Part shown: piece after piece, positions 33,914 through 45,332 of the stretch | Position numbering within the stretch: position 1 is the first letter of the stretch | How the letters are laid out: every line of letters begins with the position of its first letter | Notes under the pieces: model-generated | What the model was told of the DNA's origin: nothing | Seen by the model: only the letters and a program-made list of their open reading frames with translations | Databases searched by the model: none | Source: Symsagittifera roscoffensis | Taxonomy: Eukaryota > Xenacoelomorpha > Acoela > Convolutidae | DNA: 64,000 bases | NCBI RefSeq assembly: GCF_963678635.1 | Contig: NC_087064.1 | Span: 42,889,880-42,953,879 of the forward strand | Direction: 5' to 3' | Made by a program: the position numbers and the translations under genes

Positions 33914-34424
33914 TGGTGCAAAATCGAACAGTGCTGTCCAAAGAAGTGTCCGAGTTGCCGCCGTGAGTGGCACTGACAACTGTGATATCATATGCAGTTC
34001 CCGACTGGAGTCCCGACACCTCAAGATATCCCGGATCGCTCGGCACCAAGTTGTCTTGGTACGTCACGCTGTCACACGCTTGGAACACATCTGAGTGGCA
34101 CTCGGCCTCGATGTCAACAAGGGTCGCAGAACCGACATCGTCGTAAACGGTCAAATTCGTGAGAGAAGTCGTCACGCCATGAACTGTGATGGCAACGCGA
34201 CGTTCCGGTGGCTCAGTCATTATCGTGCTGGCGAAAAACTCATTTTCACCGGCAGTGGGGACCTCGGTTAACGACGGAGCTGTCGCGGTAGCCACGGCAA
34301 TGGTGGTTTCTTCTGTAGTAGGACTTTCCGATACACACATAGATCGAGTGCTTGCAAAGCCTCTCTCGAATTGCGTAAGAATAAGCAGCCCGAGTATTAC
34401 GAAGAAAAAGTTACACGTTAACAT
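33914..34424 (-). CDS. FN3 protein gene, exon 1: signal peptide, Thr-rich linker, FN3-like domain 1
   Basis: ATG at 34424-34422 opens a hydrophobic signal peptide (MLTCNFFFVILGLLILTQF), then a Thr/Glu/Ala-rich linker (TEETTIAVATATAPSLTE) likely O-glycosylated, then a domain ending in LEVSGLQSGTAYDITVVSA and STVRFCT, the FN3 F-G pattern. The donor is ACCA|GTAAGC at 33913, phase 1. The 511 bases give 170 codons plus one. Later domains repeat the ending 'FCT/CT' just before their phase-1 donors, showing exon duplication. The protein is predicted to be secreted or a receptor ectodomain; no transmembrane segment was found in the six exons. The specific gene is not recognised. Confidence 0.8.
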
Positions 34425-35639
34425 GGATTCACGTTGTGCTCTTGGATTATGAACAAACCAATTTTTTCTACGGATTCAGGTTGTTTGGTGAGTTTATGAA
34501 TTTGAAACGATTTATTGTTGAATTAAGAACTCCCAGTGTGCTCTTGTCTGTTCGAGTAACTTTTTAAATTTGGCTTCGTTACTGTGACTTGAATTGAAGT
34601 TGAGAGCTTAACAATCAACTTCGGCATGACAGAGAATCAGATTCGAATCAACAATTTTTAATTGACATTAGTTTGTAAAGATTGATGCTAATGCTTTCTT
34701 CAAGGTTTTTTTGTTCTAAAGTTTTAGGACAGGACTGTTAAAATGAAAAAACTTGGAGTCGTATCGACCCATCTAAAACCTAAAACGCTGACACTAAATG
34801 CCAGGACGCATAAATAACAGGCAAAAAGATTCATTTAATCACAGAATGATTTACAAGCAAACAGATTTAAACCGTTTCATCCAAAAATTTTCTAAAACCC
34901 GAGTTGAATTGATTTGGATGAAACTTGGTAGTTACTTAAATACATTTGAATCAGTTAAAGCATTTTTTTGAAATGTGAGAAGATCAATGTCCTCAGCAGT
35001 TAAGTTAATTTTGTTTTAATTTTGTCCTTGAACTGAAAAATACGCCGTTAGTCAAACAGTAACTTACAGAAGGGTTGCTCACATCAAAAATTAGTTTCTG
35101 AGGCTCCCCTCAAAATTTCGCGATCCAAGGATTCCCACTGCTACAAAAACTTTTCAATGAAATTCCTTTACATTCTCATGTTAAGATAAGTACTTTTGGA
35201 TCAAACTTCTAAAGCGACTAAAAAGAGTTGATTGACGCAATTCGAACCAGTTAGTTATGATGCAAAAAATTGCATACTAGTTGATCTTATGGTTTAATTT
35301 TCGGATCAATTATCAGCGCAAAATTTAAATGAAAAGCAAACAATTCCTATTATAGATTGTTTAAACTAAAAAAACAAAATAATTACTATTTGAGTCGATC
35401 TAAGTCAATGTAAATTCTCCTTGAAACGAAACTTTTTAGAAACAGTAGGATGGAATTAAATGGATTTAGAAGCAATCTAAACTGATTCTATCCGGTTTTG
35501 TTAAGATATCAATTCAAATCGGTTTAGTTTGAGCCATTTAGATATAATGACATTGATGTTATCGGCCTTGAAGGCGAAAAAACCAGCGAATTTGTTTAAA
35601 CTATGATCTCAAGCAGCATTTCTATCTATATTCTTTCCA
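34425..35639. other. Upstream region of the FN3 gene; no gene seen
   Basis: AT-rich, no domain-bearing frame. It should contain the promoter and 5' UTR of the minus-strand FN3 gene. It also lies directly upstream of the Gypsy gag, but no sequence matching the 3' flank of that element (41.1-41.5 kb) was found here, so no left LTR can be called. Confidence 0.4.
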
Positions 35640-36780
35640 TACAGTCTTTCCCCACCCAATGGAACAACTGGATAGACCAATTTCATCTGACTTTCATTGC
35701 TAAAGAAAACCTAGATATAGATAATCTAAAGGAACCATTGGAAGGGGAGACAACGATACCAGTCCTGGAAGGCGCTTAGGAGCCAGAAACTGACCCACAG
35801 AGGTAAGCTAGGGAGGCCAGAAATGAAGAGACCATGCGAGTCTACGAGCACGCGGAAAATAAAAGACTAGCAGAAGAGAAACGAAAAATTGGAGGAATGA
35901 GGAGATCTGAGGCCGACAAAATAGTAAGATCAATCTTATATTTGACCTTAGGAGCGGAAGGAAAAGAGAGTCTTTGCTCAAAAACACCCAAGGGTGAAAG
36001 TCCTAGGAATCTCTTTCAAAGAATTTTTCGAACTACTAGAAGCTGCTTTTATCCAACCGACAAATATTATGTTTGAAAGATATAAACTGCTAAGCAGAAA
36101 GCAAAAAGATAGGCAATCCTATGAAAAATTTTGGGGCGCTATCAGGTTTAGCAAGATCATGCGAAATTGGAATCAACGCTGAACAGGAGTGGATCAGAGA
36201 TGTATTTAATTTTAACATGAAAAACTGTGACTTACAATAAAGATTACTGTCGGAAACTCATAATTCAGTGGATGCACTCAACTAAGCCAGCATCGATGAA
36301 AAAGGCTACTACAACCATCTGAAATTAACAAATATGATTAGATTATTCAACACGACAGGAAGTAGCGGCAGAGTTTACAAAAATTTTAATTATGTAAAAA
36401 AGGAACCAAGCTTCAACATAGAAAGATCTAATTCTTGTATGAAATGCGGGAATGCGTTTACCAAGGGTCATCTGAATGTGTGTCCGGCGAAGGAAATAAT
36501 CCTAATATTTCTAAATATAAAGGACATTTGGGAAGACTGTGTAAATCGAAAGGAAGAAAACCCGCTGTAAATACTGTAGAAGAATCTGTAATTAGTCAGA
36601 ATTGTTCATACTCCCCAGAAGACCTTCTAGCAAGAATTGAAGGAAATTTCTGTGGTGTGATTAACGCGTGGACAGAAGAGGGGATCAGCGACAACGACGA
36701 ATATTTCGTTCTTAACATCAGAACCATCTACGACACCATTGGTATGGAAACCAAGAAATTAGTTAGGATCTGACTGGGAG
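35640..36780 (+). pseudogene. Ty3/Gypsy gag, fragmented
   Basis: Pieces in different frames: QSFPTQWNNWIDQFHLTF near 35640 (capsid N-terminal start, no ATG), an Arg/Lys/Glu-rich helical block at 35834-36076, KQKDRQSYEKFWGA near 36110, a CCHC-like knuckle CMKCGNAFTKGHLNVCPAK at 36435-36490, and a second partial knuckle (KYKGHLGRLCKSKGRK, near 36520). Gag would package RNA. At least four frame changes and stops are present, so it is not functional. Confidence 0.7.
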
Positions 36781-38140
36781 ACGATGCGATAGTTAATTTG
36801 AACATTCCAGTGGATTCTGCGAGCCCAGTGAGCTTCCTACAGCAGAACGTCCTGCACAAAATGAAATTGAGGAACCCACAATTGAAAATACAACCAGTAG
36901 ACAAGAAGACTCGGGAATTATACTGCGGGTTTACCAATGATACAATTAACATCATCGGGAAAATTGTAGTTAGAATACAATCCAATAGATGGATCGCGGA
37001 TGAAACTCCCTTTTTTATCACTTCTGCACATGAGAGGAATATCTTGGTTAACGATAATTTACCACAAATCGGAATCGAAATAGCCCAACGACAGCCTTTA
37101 CTACCCGTCAACAACGTAACAGTCCCGGATTTGTGTAAGTTAAACAATCATTCAGACACAACTCTTAATCTGTATCATAAGTACAAAGGATTATTTAACA
37201 GAATAGGGAAAATACCATTGGACAGAAAAATCACTCATTTCCATTCTCCATTCAAACCCATTCAAACAAAAGGCAGAAGAGTTCCTCTGCGTTTACTAGA
37301 TAGTGCAAATGTGGAATCGAAAAGAATGGAAAAAGAGGGGCATATTGTGAAATTAAGCAAATGCGATGAAGACTGTTTTATTAGTCCAATAGTGATAACA
37401 AGAGAAAAAGACGGTAGTATCAAGTTGGCATTAGATTCGAAACTCTTAAATAACCAGATATTCAAGAACAAATACCAAATGCCAAACATACACGAGCTTA
37501 TCGACAACATAGCTCTCCAACTTTCCATCAAAGACTCAGGGGAAGTCTGGTTTAGTAATTCAGATCTAAAAAATGCGTACAGTCAACTACAATTATGTAA
37601 AGACACTAGCAAACAATGCAATTTTAGTAAGGTAGGTGGTGAAACCACCGGGACCTATAGACTTTTAACGCGATTTTACGGACTAGGCGATATGCCAAAC
37701 GAATTCCAGAGGGTGATGGATTCTTTAATGAAAGACATTTCTTTTACCAATTTTTACACCGACGACATTTTAATAGCTTCAAAAGGATCACTAAATGAAC
37801 ACAAAGCGATATTAACAAAAACTTTAAACATGCTGGACAACAATAACATGGCAGTAAAATGGGAGAAATGTGCATTTTTCCAAAAAGAAAATGAGTGGCT
37901 GGGTTTCAAGATATCACACTCGGGCGTGAAACCATTGATGGGAAAATCAAATTCTATAAAAAGTCTCCCAAACCCCAAAAACATATCCAAATTCAGGTCA
38001 TTCTTTGGCTCAATCAACCAATATATGAAGTTAGTCCCGAGCCTGTCAACTCTAAGTTCCCCCTTACGACCACTTTTAATAAAAAAAAATCAATTTACCA
38101 ATGGAACGACGATCATACGAAAGCGTTCGAATAATTAAAG
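36781..38140 (+). pseudogene. Ty3/Gypsy protease and reverse transcriptase
   Basis: The longest frame is 36798-38138 (446 aa). The protease active site appears as IPVDSASPVSFLQ, where the usual D-T/S-G is D-S-A. RT motifs follow: IKLALDSKLLNNQIFKNK, PNIHELIDNIA, GTYRLLTRFYGLGDMP, and the catalytic box FYTDDIL with both Asp present. Then come the thumb (FRSFFGSINQYMKLVPSL). The frame ends in an A-rich run (38080-38090) that shifts it. The RT itself looks intact. Confidence 0.85.
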
Positions 38141-38578
38141 AAACAGATCGTCAACATTACAGAGAACAATCCGTTTGACATAAAAAGGATGTCAAGATCG
38201 AAAACAGACGCTTCACATAGCGGCCTGGGAGCCAATTTAGGACAACGGGATGGGGAAAATTGGTTAACAATAGCTTTCGCTTCTCAATTTAAAAAAAAAA
38301 TGAAATGAAATATTCTGCAAACAAAATAGAAATGCTGGGAGCATTTTAAAATTTTTTTGTATGGCGCTGAGTCTGAAATCGTAACGGATCACAAGGCATT
38401 GTTCTTAGCCTTAAAGGCCAATCAAAGTAACAAAACTATGCAGAGCATACTTACTCGTTGGGTAAATCGACTTTTACCATTTAACTTCAAGATCAAACAC
38501 ATACCAGGAAAAGAAAGGAAATTTACAGATCTGCTGTCGAGATTACGAAGAACGAATTGTACATTCCAGTGGATGTAA
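38141..38578 (+). pseudogene. Gypsy RNase H
   Basis: In frames after the shift at 38.09 kb: SKTDASHSGLGANL near 38200, then after a stop and shift AESEIVTDHKALFLALKA (38357 on) and FKIKHIPGKERKFTDLLSRL near 38490. These are the RNase H carboxylate and TDH motifs and the tether to integrase. Poly-A at 38290-38300 and several stops break it. Confidence 0.75.
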
Positions 38579-39034
38579 ATACTATTATTAACTTGGATTG
38601 CAATAATCCAATGGGCGGAAAGAAAAAACTAACGCTACGCATCCAACGCTCGTTCTTCTCGAATATTCTGAATTACGTCAACGACACAATTAGAACTTGT
38701 AATTCCAATCACTCGCGTTCAGAGTCCTGTACAAGCGGTTGTATCCCATTAAATCATTCAAAATTCGATTTCAATTACTTTTATCTGTCAGACAAAACTT
38801 ACTTATTTTTTCTTGCGCAGTCACTACTATCAGTTAACCAATCCCTAAACTCCGAACACAACACAAAAAGCTATTAGAAGAATTTCTCACGTCTGTGAAC
38901 TCGCTAAAAATTTCGCTCAGGGCGGAAAATAAAGGAAATTTACTGAACTTTAACAACGACATAATGTCGGACATCCTTTATCCCTCACTCCTTTATCCCT
39001 CACCGAACTTTGCTCGAACAAACTAATTAGACTC
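38579..39034 (+). pseudogene. Spacer between RNase H and integrase
   Basis: A frame at 38557-38877 has no domain; it is Ser/Asn rich with several Cys (TCNSNHSRSESCTSGC). It probably represents the divergent linker present in this Gypsy lineage. Confidence 0.35.
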
Positions 39035-39780
39035 ATGATAGACGAGTACAAAATTCTCAAGGATTTGAAGAAGGCAGTAAAAGAAAGCAGACCATTGGAT
39101 CGATTCGGAGCTTACCTAAAGAATTTCCAAAGAGACATCCATGTGAAAGAAGGATTGTTCTTTAAACATAACAAACTGATAGTGCCAGCAGCTCTGAGGT
39201 CGCCATTTTTGTCGCTACTCCATAAAACTCACACAGGGCAGTTCGGAATGAAATCTCTGGCAGAAAACATTTGGTGGCCACATTTACACAGATCGATTTA
39301 TTATCATGGAAAAAACTGTATCCAGTTCATCAAGTCTGGTAAGAATTTGAAAGTGATTTTGTGTACGAACAATACGGAGAAGTTACCGATCCTTTCTGAA
39401 CCAAAGAAGAAGTAGACTTAGACTTTGCGGGTCCTTTGGACAAAAATTGGGGCAACTCAAAACACCTTTTACTATGCATCGACCGCTTCTCAAAGTTCCC
39501 GTCAGCAAAGGTAGTGAATAACACCTCGGCTTCTTCGATTTTATCATTCATGACAGAATTTTGTCACCTTCATGTATTTCCGAAGTCTATTAGAGTCGAC
39601 CATGGGTCAGGTTTTGTTTCAAACGATTTTAGAAACCCCTGCGAGAAGAACAACATTAACTTAATTCAATGTAGTGTCGGGAATCACAGATCCAATGGAA
39701 TCGTAGAACGACTCATTTACACGGCTAAAGCAAAACTCTTGGCAATGTCGTTTAACGATCCAAAACATCTTTAAATACGG
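39035..39780 (+). pseudogene. Gypsy integrase
   Basis: First frame (39035-39415): HKTHTGQFGMKSLAENIWWP, the HH part of the HHCC zinc domain, but the two Cys are poorly preserved. Second frame (39436-39774): CIDRFSKFPSAKVV (first Asp), IRVDHGSGFVSNDF (second Asp) and NGIVERLIYTAKAK (Glu). All three D-D-E residues are present. A shift near 39415 separates the parts, and a stop at 39775 ends the core. Confidence 0.8.
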
Positions 39781-41070
39781 CCATTGATAAAATCATCTGG
39801 AATAATTATGAAACGAAACAATCATCCATTGGATGCTCTCCTTTTTCAAAACAATGTAATAGATCGCCTAACACTTTTTGGAAATCCCTGGTCTCACACG
39901 CGAATAATTCAGATAAAAGTAAGTCAATATTGTCAAAAGATAGAGCTCAAGACCGGGGAGCAAATGACGCATTCAAGGACGGCTATCTGGAGAACACAGC
40001 GGCGGACAAAAGGGGGTATGAGAGCGACCCATCTGACAAACTAGATAGAAACCTTCAGCGAGCCCCACTGTCAAACCCATTCAGCCAAGGAGGTAACTGG
40101 TTTAGGAAGACAGTTAACCGAAGGGAAGGCGAATCTTATTTTAAACCACTAGGGGGAAAACCGAAAACCATTGTCAGATACAAAACATACGGTTACATTA
40201 GACAATGGACATGTGCTCAGAAAATCCGATTTAGATTTTAATAAAAATCAACCGTCGGCTCCAGGAAATTTTCAGCAGTTCCGAACTCGATAAATAAGAG
40301 TCATGATTTAGCAGGGAAACGAAAGAGAAACTCTCCATTGAAGAGGCCGGACTCGAACGAAGGAGGCCAATCGGCAAGCAATAAACCAACGGGAGAAAAG
40401 ACGATGAAAAGAAGAATGAAAACCCCGAGTTTCAAAGGTTCAAAATTCGCGTATTCTGAATTAGATTCCTCGCTAGAGTTAGACCCTTGGGACAAAGTTA
40501 TCGATGGTTATTTGGGTACGGACTCGGGAATTGTATATATTACACCGTATTTTAATATTGATAGTGATTTAGATCAGTCAAGAGGTACCTTAGCGAGTGA
40601 AGCTAACACTCAGACGACGACTACTCTCCCAACGGGCACAGGCGAAAACCCAATTAGGATAGACAGCTCTCCGGAAAAGACATTAGAGACGCCCAAAATC
40701 CCGAAAAGCAACAAACCACGGCCCAGAAGGAATCCAAGCCACCTAAAATTTACGGAGACAGGCGCTTCATAGACAAGGTGACCCTAGGTGCAGAAATAAT
40801 CGAAATCGCAGATTCCGATGACGAACCCCTGATAACTTTCTCTGGCTCGAAAAGCCTACAGGCGACCTTTCCCTCAGACTCTCCATCGGATTCCCTGATA
40901 CCACTCAAAGATATATCTTTCCATCCAACACTGGTGGCGGAAACTACACAAGGCTCCTCGTCAACCTCTTTTTCCATGACGCCAAAGACGCGGTACTATC
41001 TTCTCCATTGGAAAAAGTCAGACCCGACATTCAGGACGATGACGGGAGTGATATATCTTCAGGCATAGAG
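39781..41070 (+). pseudogene. Gypsy downstream ORF, acidic and unstructured
   Basis: After the integrase come short frames (39930-40241), then 40338-40772 (Lys/Pro/Ser-rich, GENPIRIDSSPEKTLE) and 40778-41068 in a shifted frame (GAEIIEIADSDDEPLITF). The acidic I-x-I-x-D-S-x-D-E type motif looks like a short hydrophobic-acidic linear motif such as a SUMO-interacting motif, which is inference. A similar position in the other Gypsy remnant (22.1-22.5 kb) holds a basic-then-acidic tail. Confidence 0.5.
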
Positions 41071-41996
41071 ACAGAAGTTAGTTATGTAGTTTAGCTTGTT
41101 CAATTTGTTGGTATGTCACAAAACCCAATTGTACATATCATTTTGTCAGCTGTACAGTGGCTGTAGATATCTGTTTAATCTTGTAGGTAGCCTGTAAATA
41201 TTAACACATAGACTTGTCCATTGTAATTTTTATTATTTCTGTGAATTTCCATTGGTGCTAAACGCTGTTACTTTTTGTTTCAACTTTAGCCCTGGTGGAG
41301 TGAGGGGAGAATAGAGTATATGTGTGATATTGACTACATTGGGGAGTAGGCAGATATAAATTTTGTCAAGTGGGGAATGTTGAGATTTGGTATTTTAGTA
41401 TCTCTTAACCTTGAACTCTATAGATTAATCAAGTACCAGTTAAAGTCTACTCTACGAAGTCGCGTCACTAGTTGCTCTTTTAAGACATCGGTCAGTTTTA
41501 ATTTACACATTGTTTTGATTCTTTTTTTAACTTAGATAGTTAGAAAAGTTACCAGTGGTATTTGCTCACTTTTATTAGTGGAAATACTTTTGAAAGATGT
41601 TAAATACTAGTCAGAGATATACTCCATATGGCCAGATATGCCCTATTTTTTAGTCTCGAGAAGTTTTCAATTTAAACTTTTTTTCGGAGAACTTAGGCAG
41701 AAACTTGTACTCAATAATCTTTTCCTCAGAGTAAATGTACTGTGCAGTTTTTTCAGGAAAAATTGCTCATTTCAAACTTATAATTTTTGAAGATCAACTA
41801 TGTAAATAAACGTTTTAAAACAGGACTGTAAAAAAGAAAACTTTTGACAGTCCTGTCGTTAAATGCAAAAAATCAGACAGTTACATCAAACAGATCCATC
41901 AAGTCCATTGAGAGTCTGAAGTAGTCCACAACGGTGTTCTAAAATGGTCTGCTAAAGTCCATTCTAACTTCGGGTAAATCCGCCATCATGGAGTTA
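41071..41996. other. 3' flank of the Gypsy element; possible LTR remnant
   Basis: Contains a purine tract (ggtggagtgaggggagaatag, about 41296-41316) that could be the polypurine tract, followed by 'tgtgtgatattgactacat'. No matching 5' LTR was found. From 41600 the DNA is unremarkable until the BEL integrase remnant. Confidence 0.35.
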
Positions 41997-42725
41997 TCAT
42001 TTTTCTGAGAAGTTTTTCGACAAGGAACACGGTTCGCTTTTTTTTGGTCTTAGCTTGTTTCTCACGACAAATGTCCAGTAATTTTCATGAACCATACTTT
42101 TGTGTTCTTGGAGTCCCACGTGATGATTTTCTAAGTGTTCGTTTCTCAGAAGAATCCATGTGACATGATGCTTTCCATCGATTATCATTGGAGGCTTTTG
42201 TGCGAATGTCAATTCTTTTAACTTAAATAAACTGCCTCTTGCTCGCAGTAATTCATCCGCATCCAGGAATGGATTAAATTTTTGAAACTTGGTTGGTTTG
42301 TCTTCCTTGAAGCTCTCTTGTTGAACTGATCTGAATCTTGCTTTTGTTGCTTTCATCTTTTCTTCAGCTATCATGATCAAAACCTTCGGTTTGTCTGTTT
42401 CTATTACTCTTATGTAATAGGCAATTGTATTTCGAAGTCTTTTGCAATTACTACACCTATGCCAGGCGCTCAAAGCTGCAATGATTTTAAGTTTGTTACA
42501 AGTTTCTTCGAATACTTTTTCCAAATCAACATCCTTGATTTTGGGTTTCTTTGGCCACTGATCTTCACTTTTCATCCAGGTCGGCCCGTGTAGCCCCCTC
42601 CTATCAAGTTTCTGATTTTTTGTCAGAGCCCTTGTTCCTAGGTGTGCTTGACTCATGTCTTCTTTCACAACTCTCCATGAATTGACAGTTGTGTTGTCTA
42701 AGATCTCCGTGACCCTATTTGCCAC
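41997..42725 (-). pseudogene. BEL/Pao integrase N-terminal region, truncated
   Basis: 242-residue frame starting ANRVTEILDNTTVNSWRVVK, then a segment with W-x-K spacing (GLHGPTWMKSEDQWPKKPK) and a zinc-binding start (IDGKHHVTWILLRNEHLENH). This is the characteristic BEL/Pao transition from RNase H to integrase. The frame ends just after one Cys (KKSEPC) with no HHCC completion and no DDE core, so the element is cut off at this point. Confidence 0.8.
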
Positions 42726-42899
42726 AAAAATTGTTTGCTACAAAACTTCTTTTCGGAAGACATTCAAGCCAATACTTTACTAGAGTCCCACTACAGTTAA
42801 ATTTCGTTTACTGTGGCTTACTGCAATTCCAGTATGTTGTCTTTGATTCTGGTAGCGATCACTGCTGCTTCCAAGTCCAGCCTTGGTATGCTCAATTGC

Positions 42900-43215
42900 T
42901 TCTTTGCTGCTACTCTTGCTTTGTCAACAACAAAAGATAAATCTTTGTTTTGATCTGCACCTGATGCACAGAATTAACCACGCATCTGAATCTGGCACAG
43001 CCATGCATAAACCTTCAAAAGGCGCGTCTGCAAAAACATGCAGGTCCGTTTGTTTTGGTACGAAATTGAAGTAGTTTCTTGGGATTTGAATATCTTCAAT
43101 ACGAGTTCTTTTCTCCATGGCTCATATTCTTCTTCAGTAATTTCAGGTTTGATCTTACCCCAAACCACTTCATCTTGTTTGCATATTTTCTTCAAAACAA
43201 CTCTGATTCAAATTG
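42900..43215 (-). pseudogene. BEL/Pao RNase H
   Basis: In two overlapping minus frames: EDIQIPRNYFNFVPKQTDLH, then LHVFADAPFEGLCMAV near 43050, the BEL-type RNase H opening (normally followed by A-Y-G). Frame breaks are present on both sides. Confidence 0.65.
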
Positions 43216-43299
43216 TGTAGGTTGACAAAAGTCCTAATGGGGCAAATAAGGAGAGAATCCCTCAACTGGTTTACCTTTCAATCGAAATACTGCTAAAGT

Positions 43300-43960
43300 G
43301 TTTTAATCGGTCAACCAACCGAGTACCAATATCTTTTCTTTGATCTTCTCAGACAACTCTTCAAGGTTGCTGGCGAATTTCGTCAATTTGAGGCCACATC
43401 TTGACAACTTTTCAATTAATTGATTCTTGAGGTTCTCAGTCTCCAGTTGGTCATTCGATGAAAAGATGAAATCATCCATTAAGAAATGTTTTGACAACTG
43501 ATGTAAAATATCAGCTTCAAGGGTTCTTGTTAGTTCATAGTATCAACAAGTTGCTGAACTTCTAGCACCAAATATGTGTCGTTTGTGTATGTGAATAACA
43601 AGCTTTTCATTTTCGTTTTCAATATTTGAGTACAAAAACCTCAGACAGAGATTGTCTTCTTCTTTTACGTTGACTTGAAGAAACATCTGTTCAGTGTCGG
43701 CTGTGAGTGCATTTGCTCCTTCCTAAAATTTTAACAAAGTTTCAACAAGTTTCTGCAACAAATCTGGTCCAGGTATTAATTTATCGTTCAAAGAGGTACC
43801 TTCGATGCTGCATTGCCAACTATTCTAACTTTGCCTAGTTTTTAAGTGAAAAGGAGATGATGTGGTAGGTACCAAAAATTTTTGTTTTCGTTTTCTGCAT
43901 TATAATTTTGAGACATTTTCTCGATGAAACTCTTTTCAAGATCCGCTTTAATTGTTTCGG
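43300..43960 (-). pseudogene. BEL/Pao reverse transcriptase
   Basis: In minus order: FIEKMSQNYNAENENKNFWY near 43900, a 'GKVRIVGNAASKV' block near 43820, SLNDKLIPGPDLLQKL near 43770, a 'LRFLYSN' block near 43640 and a 'HIFGARS' block near 43580, then FLMDDFIFSS (43303-43497), in which the catalytic box is L-M-D-D. At least five stops or shifts interrupt it. Orders and motifs are specific to BEL/Pao RTs. Confidence 0.8.
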
Positions 43961-44369
43961 AATGTTTTTCTTCAGTTCTATCTCTTTACCGAATCTTCGC
44001 TGCAACGATCTCAGCTGCCCCAGTAGTGACCATCCAAGTAGTGTCCTTACTCTCTATGGGTTTCCTTCGTTTTGATGCTAATACTCAATTGGTCCTATCA
44101 GACTGAAAATGACGTGCGCAATTATCAGTTTCACTTCAGAAGGTGATATTTTGCAATTTGGTGAAATCGACAAGTGAGGAAACTTCTTTTGTAAACCTGT
44201 AATCCTGACTCGTTGATCCAAGTGACAAATCGGGACGTACCAACCAGTTGAAATGTTCTGGTTTTAAATTTCTGGTTGTCACTTTCACTGAGACCTTTTC
44301 ATTAATGTTGATCGCACTGTTCGATCCAGAAAGTTCTCGTCTGCATTACTTTGCTGACAAATTCTTATT

Positions 44370-44520
44370 TTCTTTGAGGCTTTTGTCAGTAAGTATCCTA
44401 TCCCTGCCGATCCGGTATCTTGCAAAGCGCTAGTGTCCACTGACTTGCTTGTGTCTGGGTTAATTAGTGTTACTCTTACAATCTGAAGTAAACCACAACT
44501 TGCAGGCGTACTATAAGAGT
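44370..44520 (-). pseudogene. BEL/Pao aspartic protease remnant
   Basis: The minus frame reads VDTSALQDTGSAGIGYLLTK. D-T-G-S is the aspartic protease active site, in the BEL context of a preceding Leu-x-D. Surrounding sequence is frame-broken. Confidence 0.6.
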
Positions 44521-45332
44521 TATTCGACTCTTAGTATTCATCAGTTCTTTAAGTTCACTTTTGTTCATGTAACAGACGGTTGTGTTTTTTGCCGCAACCA
44601 TTGATCGCACATAGACTGACTATACAATCCTTGATACTGTGTGTTTTGCTCAAGTGTCCAAAACACAAAGTTTTTTTTCAGAATTTCATATCTTAGTCTA
44701 CATTTATCAGTTCGAAGTCTAGACGTTTCCACAGTTTATGGATTCCTTTGTTACAGCACAAACATTGATCTGCATTTTTATTCAGGTATCTCTTGTCTTC
44801 TGGTGTATAGGTTGTGGTTTTTTCTTCTTCGGAGTTGCCTTGAATGTTTTGTTCCCAGGATCCAGTTGCACCTCTGGAATCAAGACTCTTTTTGCAATTA
44901 ACTGTTTGTGCACTTCAGCCATTTCAGTCATCAATTCAGTCAGATGGGCAACAATTGGTTCTGAGTGTCTTCTTTCAATATTATAGAGAATTCATTTTTC
45001 TTTCAAATCTTCAGAACAGTATGCGTTTTTGTTTTGCTGACACTCTATCGAATGTGCTTTTTTTTTTCTCTTGTGCCTTGTTTTCATACTTTTCAACAAA
45101 TTTTAAGAGTTTCTCAAATTCTGATTTCACTCGATAGGATCTTTTTTTTATCGTGGACCATTTCATTTAATTTATCCTGCATCCTAAAGAGCTCTCTTCG
45201 AAAGCTCTCCAGTTTTCTTTCCGTTTCCGCGGTCGCTTGTGTGGTTTTCGCATGCGTTTCCTCAAGTCGAGGTTGTACTTGACCTTCAGCAGGACTCGTG
45301 GCGTTCGCTTTGAATTCTTCGTGTCCGCTCAT
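44521..45332 (-). pseudogene. BEL/Pao gag, decayed
   Basis: ATG at 45332; the first 72 residues (45114-45332) are open and strongly helical/coiled (LESFRRELFRMQDKLNEMVH), then the frame breaks after a run of eight or nine T/A near 45140. Further pieces continue to about 44600, with a degenerate Cys-rich knuckle. The start context is a clean ATG with an upstream A-rich leader. Confidence 0.6.

Noticed and set aside
34186-34452. Plus-strand frame opposite FN3 exon 1
   Set aside because: The minus strand has a signal peptide, an FN3 motif and a phase-consistent donor; the plus frame is a shadow.
41296-41500. Definite 3' LTR of the plus-strand Gypsy element
   Set aside because: A polypurine-like tract is present, but no matching left LTR was found upstream of gag, so LTR borders cannot be set.
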